NCBI GenBank assembly: GCA_033060915.1
Contig: CM065390.1
Span: 20,968,501-21,032,500, forward strand
Origin: Euryodendron excelsum
Taxonomy: Eukaryota; Streptophyta; Magnoliopsida; Ericales; Pentaphylacaceae
Direction of reading: 5' to 3'
Length of the DNA: 64,000 bases
Shown: positions 60,201-64,000 of the stretch, in pieces
Layout of the letters: every line of letters starts with the position of its first letter
Position numbering within the stretch: the first letter of the stretch is position 1
Notes under the pieces: generated by a model
What the model was told of the DNA's origin: nothing
The model's input: only the letters and a program-made list of their open reading frames with translations
Databases searched by the model: none
Position numbers and translations under genes: made by a program

Positions 60201-63200
60201 CACCATTTCAGTAAGCTATTGCAAAACTCTTAAGCACCAAACAAAATATTCATATTTTCACCCAATCTTGAACTTTGCTTGACAAGAAAGAATAATGATC
60301 CACAGAAAATTGTGGAAGAACAGGATGTGTAACATTGAATCATCAACTTGTGGCACTCATGATATTTTAAAGCTGACATGGGTTAAAACTCCAAACTGGA
60401 ACTGATTCAGGGAAGGCATGAAAGTTCAAAACAACGATTGCAAACATCTTTTTGGTTAAAGTAAATGACATTTCCAACCAAAATTTCTTTTGACAGTTGA
60501 ACACAAATCAGAAGAGCAGAACACCTTCCCACCATATATAAATCCACATAGATCATGTTGGGATGTGAAACCTTTCATTACCAGAAAACTACAATCCACC
60601 TCAAAATACACAACAATGCAGTTGGAAGAATTAAACATTCTTTTATTTCAGAAAAAAGTACATGGACCTTTAAGTACTAAATTTCTGACCATCTATTGTT
60701 ACATAGACTGTTCTAAAATGTATGAAGTACTCAAGTTGGATACTCGACACTTGAACTTTGACACTAGGGCAAGGATAATGGTATGGGATTGATATATGTA
60801 GGACATGTATTGCTGGACAATCGCCTAACCAAAATGTTTAGTAATTAGTTTATCATATAAATATGCATAAAACTCACATATTACTTATGAAATTGTATAT
60901 AGCATAATAGCACCTTGTAAACACCATTAAATCCTAGAAAATAAAAGGAACAAATTAAGAAAAATGAATATTTTGCCATGTGGCTGTGTCCTTAGACATG
61001 GGAATTACACGAATCCAACACTTAAGACACATACACACGACACCTATACCCAGTCCATACAACATAGATGACCATCAGAGGTGCAGACTAGCAGGTCAGT
61101 GCTTCAATTTGGGTCTGTTACAACATGTCCTCAATGATGGATGACAATATTTTCAATACTAAGCATGCTAGATTAATATTCAATAAAAGAAAGAAGACTG
61201 GTAAAACAAACGAAAAAAATAGCATTGTCCATCTTATTGCAAATTACATCGAGACAGAGATCCTAAGTGAGAAGATGAGAATGATTGCCAGAGTCATATA
61301 TGTCTTGAACTATATCACCTTCTTTTCTGGATGGATGACAAGGTTTTCAATATAAGCATGCTAGATTAATATTCAATAAAAGAAATAAGACTAGTAAATC
61401 AATCGAAAAAATAGCATTTTCCATCATATAGCAAATCACACCGAGACATAGATCCTAAGTGAGAAGATGAGAATGATTGACAGTGCCATATATTTCGTTA
61501 ACTATATCACCTTCTTTTCTGGAGCTTTTATTCCAAAAGCCTCACCCATTGCAAGTCTCTCGCTAGACTCCTAACAAGTACAAACCATCAAATTGAGGGA
61601 AAATTCAGACCAGCACATTGAAAGCCAATTTCTTCCACTATATATCAAGATGAGAATATAAAAAAAATTAAATTAAAACTGAATTAAATAATTATTCATA
61701 AAGCGAATACATCAGTTCAGAAAACATACTGGATGGTACTTCAAAAGGTTGTTGATAATGGTCAATCGAATTCTCTCCAACAAATCAGGATCTTCAACTT
61801 TGCGCCCAGTTGCTCTAACACGTTAATAAAAGACAATCCATAAATGCTTACAATTATAGGTTAAATCATGGAACATTCAATATCAAATTACAACGCTTCA
61901 GTCATGTTAATAATTCTTAAGTCTTTTTTTAGTAATATAGCTAAGACAAGTGTTCAATGATCTCATTACGTCCTGCTTACAAATTCCCATCTCAGACACT
62001 GCATCAGGGAAAGATGCTACAGTAAATTAAGATGCCAGACAAGCACAAGAATGGATTTGACTTTTTATCAGTTAAAAAAAAAGACTCATTTGAATCCTTC
62101 CCGCCCTTCATGGATAACAACTAAGAAAGGTTTGACTTTCGAAAAGTAATCTATTTTATCACCCTGCGAACCATTTCAAGAAACCTCCACACGTAGGATT
62201 CAGCACAACTTTATTTCAAAATGAAAACAGAAAAAAAAAATAAAAAAAAAAAACATGGACAGATTTCCAAGCTAAAGCATGCATAAGCTAACTAACACAT
62301 CCAGTCATGAACAAATTATTGTGTGCGACTACTTATTTCGGAAAAAAAAAAAAAAAAAAAAAGACACAAGACAGAATTTCTACATTGCCTTTGGGTTTGT
62401 GTGCAGGCCGTCATTATGCTTTTAATATGATGGCACAAAACTCTAAGCATGTGCCGTAGACACATCACGCATATGGAATAGCTTTGATCCACTAAAACCA
62501 ATAAAGGAAGAAACTCACCACCCACTAGATTCCATGTATGAGAGTCACAAAAATCAACAACTTGCTGTATCAACCAGTGAAATTGACAAGCCATTCTAAT
62601 ACTCCAGAAAACTTCCAGCAAGTACATCCACTTCTAACTGTACAATAAGTTCTATCTAAGCACCATAGAAAATACATAATGCTATTATAATTACTCACAA
62701 TTGTGTAATAAATATTTTTGTTTGTTTTGCAGATCCTTCCGTAGTAACAGTTCCCTTTGCCACATCCAAGCCTAAATCTTTTAGTGCCTTCATCTGCCCA
62801 AGCAATTTAAGATAAATCTATTATTGAGCTTGGCTGAAGGTTAAATAACTAAAGAATAAAGATAAGATAATATCATATATAGCACCAAAGCCTCAAAATG
62901 ACAGCTTTTCAAGGAAATGAGAAACCATCCAGCTAGCAATGCAGAGAAAATACAGCACATATATGTTCGGATAACATATACCCTATTTTTAACCCACAAA
63001 AAAAAAAATATTCTAAAGGATTTTGAGAAATAATTTCAATGAGTTGCCACAGTCACTTCACCGTGTCAATTAGAGCTCCAAGGCGATCTCCAAAGCTAAC
63101 TTGCACAATTGTTGCATCAGAATCTGAATCTTGGTTTATCAGAACAATCGGCATTGGAACAGAATCAGCATCCTGCTCAGACTTCTGAAATGGAAATATA

Positions 63201-63587
63201 TTGTTAATGTTTTGACCTTGGCAAGTGACACAAAATAAGTAGAACTTCAGTCATACTCCTCACAGGAGACAATATAGTTATACAGCATTTAAAGTGTAAT
63301 TCTACAGAGTACTGCAGATGCTTTATGAATTTGGACATTATAATCGCTAAGATATATAAAATTGTGATGGATCTTTAGCTGGAGCACCCTCTAAAATAAC
63401 ACTCGGTCAAATTTCAAATTTAAAAAGCTTCAACAATACTTAAGGCAGCATAGGAACATATGAACAACAGGAAAAGTCTCCATGCATTCATACCAGAGAC
63501 CTAGGATCAAATCCAACTTTGAGAGTGTTCCTTCTTAGGGAAAGGGAGGGGGAATGAAGAGGGGCAGCACAGGGCTTTCGCCCTGCT
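57262..63587 (-). CDS. ACR12: ACT domain-containing protein ACR12, chloroplast (5' end outside window)
   Basis: Nine exons are visible: 63587-63494, 63184-63062, 62793-62699, 61814-61730, 61570-61511, 59977-59922, 59718-59613, 59523-59455, 57324-57262. Phases agree through to the stop and encode about 249 residues. The first visible exon is rich in Ser, Arg and Leu, like the end of a transit peptide. Two ACT domains follow: one starting [16 protein letters not shown], the second starting [17 protein letters not shown]. Between them lie [20 protein letters not shown] and [15 protein letters not shown]. The C-terminus is [19 protein letters not shown] domains bind amino acids or other small ligands. 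The related ACR11 is linked to glutamine synthetase activity in Arabidopsis; the ligand of ACR12 is not known to me. Choosing ACR12 over ACR11 rests on remembered sequence. The first exon or exons lie past 64000. The last intron carries a LINE remnant. Confidence 0.92.
57675..59012 (+). mobile_element. LINE (non-LTR retrotransposon) 3' remnant in last ACR12 intron
   Basis: Coding remnants of a plant L1-type reverse-transcriptase protein. The upstream piece reads [19 protein letters not shown], then [18 protein letters not shown] at 57748 onward, [13 protein letters not shown] near 57906, and [23 protein letters not shown] near 58110 (zinc-binding reverse-transcriptase end). Stops and frameshifts break the frame in several places. 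It ends in a 13-base A-run at 59000-59012. It is 5'-truncated and antisense to ACR12. Confidence 0.82.
59572..59605. repeat. TA/GA microsatellite beside an ACR12 splice donor
   Basis: A TATATC tract followed by about 10 GA units ends 8 bp from the donor of the exon 59718-59613. Read on the gene strand, the intron begins GTACCTCC followed by CT repeats. Confidence 0.9.
61137..61522. repeat. Tandem duplication reaching into an ACR12 exon
   Basis: Two copies of about 193 bp, 61137-61330 and 61331-61522, both starting ATGGATGACAA and ending CACCTTCTTTTCTGG. The second copy includes the last 12 bases of the exon 61570-61511 and its splice donor. The first copy therefore repeats that exon end and donor inside the intron. 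Confidence 0.88.
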
Positions 63588-64000
63588 CTGCAGACAAGAA
63601 AAACCAATGAAAAAAAAATGCAATTACTTTATAGGATAACATGAACTGTAATTTAAAGGCAAAGAAAAGGACAAAGAGGGTTACAAAACAGTATTCCTAT
63701 AACAATATAAACAAAAACAATGACATATAATAGAGAAACATCTGTTTAAAATGCAGATATTGAGTCAAAGATAATACACACAATACAATTGTAAATGACA
63801 TGATTTTGTTGCTATAGAAACCTTCAAAGATGCCACAGCTATGATAAAGAATAAGTCAGAAGTTAATAACTTTATCCTAATATCTGTTGAGTCAATTTAC
63901 CAATACAGAATTATACACAACAATGGCTTAACATGACAAGCCATAAAAGATACAAGTTCTTCAAAATAAGCAACATAATGGATCACTTAAATGTTGTTCC

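Noticed and set aside
60955..61080. GTGTCC and GACAC words resembling the PELP1 MITE family 2
   Set aside because: No inverted ends or flanking duplication could be found, so membership is not supported.
1..64000. CRISPR arrays, operons or prokaryotic signals
   Set aside because: All genes are spliced plant genes, and the repeats are transposons, microsatellites or tandem duplications without spacer structure.

Overview
The window is nuclear DNA from a flowering plant, most likely a eudicot and possibly a woody one. It is AT-rich, with low gene density, many short exons joined by long GT-AG introns, and abundant remnants of plant transposons. Five protein-coding genes can be supported by exon-by-exon reading with matching splice phases. 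The species cannot be named from the sequence.

Layout. (1) 2007-11123, minus strand: diphosphomevalonate decarboxylase (MVD), the last step to isopentenyl diphosphate in the cytosolic mevalonate pathway; 10 exons, 421 residues, complete. (2) 18764-38962, minus strand: the plant PELP1/RIX1-type ribosome biogenesis protein; 13 exons, 875 residues, complete, spread over 20 kb by repeat-filled introns, one of them 8.1 kb. (3) 49293-51068, plus strand: a TRICHOME BIREFRINGENCE-LIKE (TBL/PMR5 family) putative wall-polysaccharide O-acetyltransferase; 5 exons, 383 residues. (4) 54299-54958, minus strand: an intronless germin-like cupin protein. (5) 57262-63587, minus strand: the chloroplast ACT-domain protein ACR12; nine exons are visible and the 5' end lies beyond position 64000. 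These are unrelated housekeeping or wall-associated genes. Nothing suggests they work as a cluster.

Between and inside the genes the DNA is mostly transposon debris. The best supported are four short inverted-repeat (MITE-type) insertions with 8-bp target duplications belonging to three families, plus a palindromic foldback element. There is also a 1.5-kb inverted-repeat element starting 140 bp upstream of the PELP1 start codon. Further debris comprises two tRNA-like SINEs, two LINE coding remnants (one in the last intron of ACR12), several decayed LTR-like segments, and tandem duplications from 48 bp to 727 bp.

I found no convincing new biological system. The most useful second-look items are the MITE families, a non-canonical GC-AG intron in MVD, a signal-peptide exon stranded in an MVD intron, the transposon next to the PELP1 promoter, and a duplicated exon end with a decoy splice donor in ACR12. 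Three genes (MVD, PELP1, ACR12) carry coding or structural evidence of insertions in introns that leave the reading frame intact.
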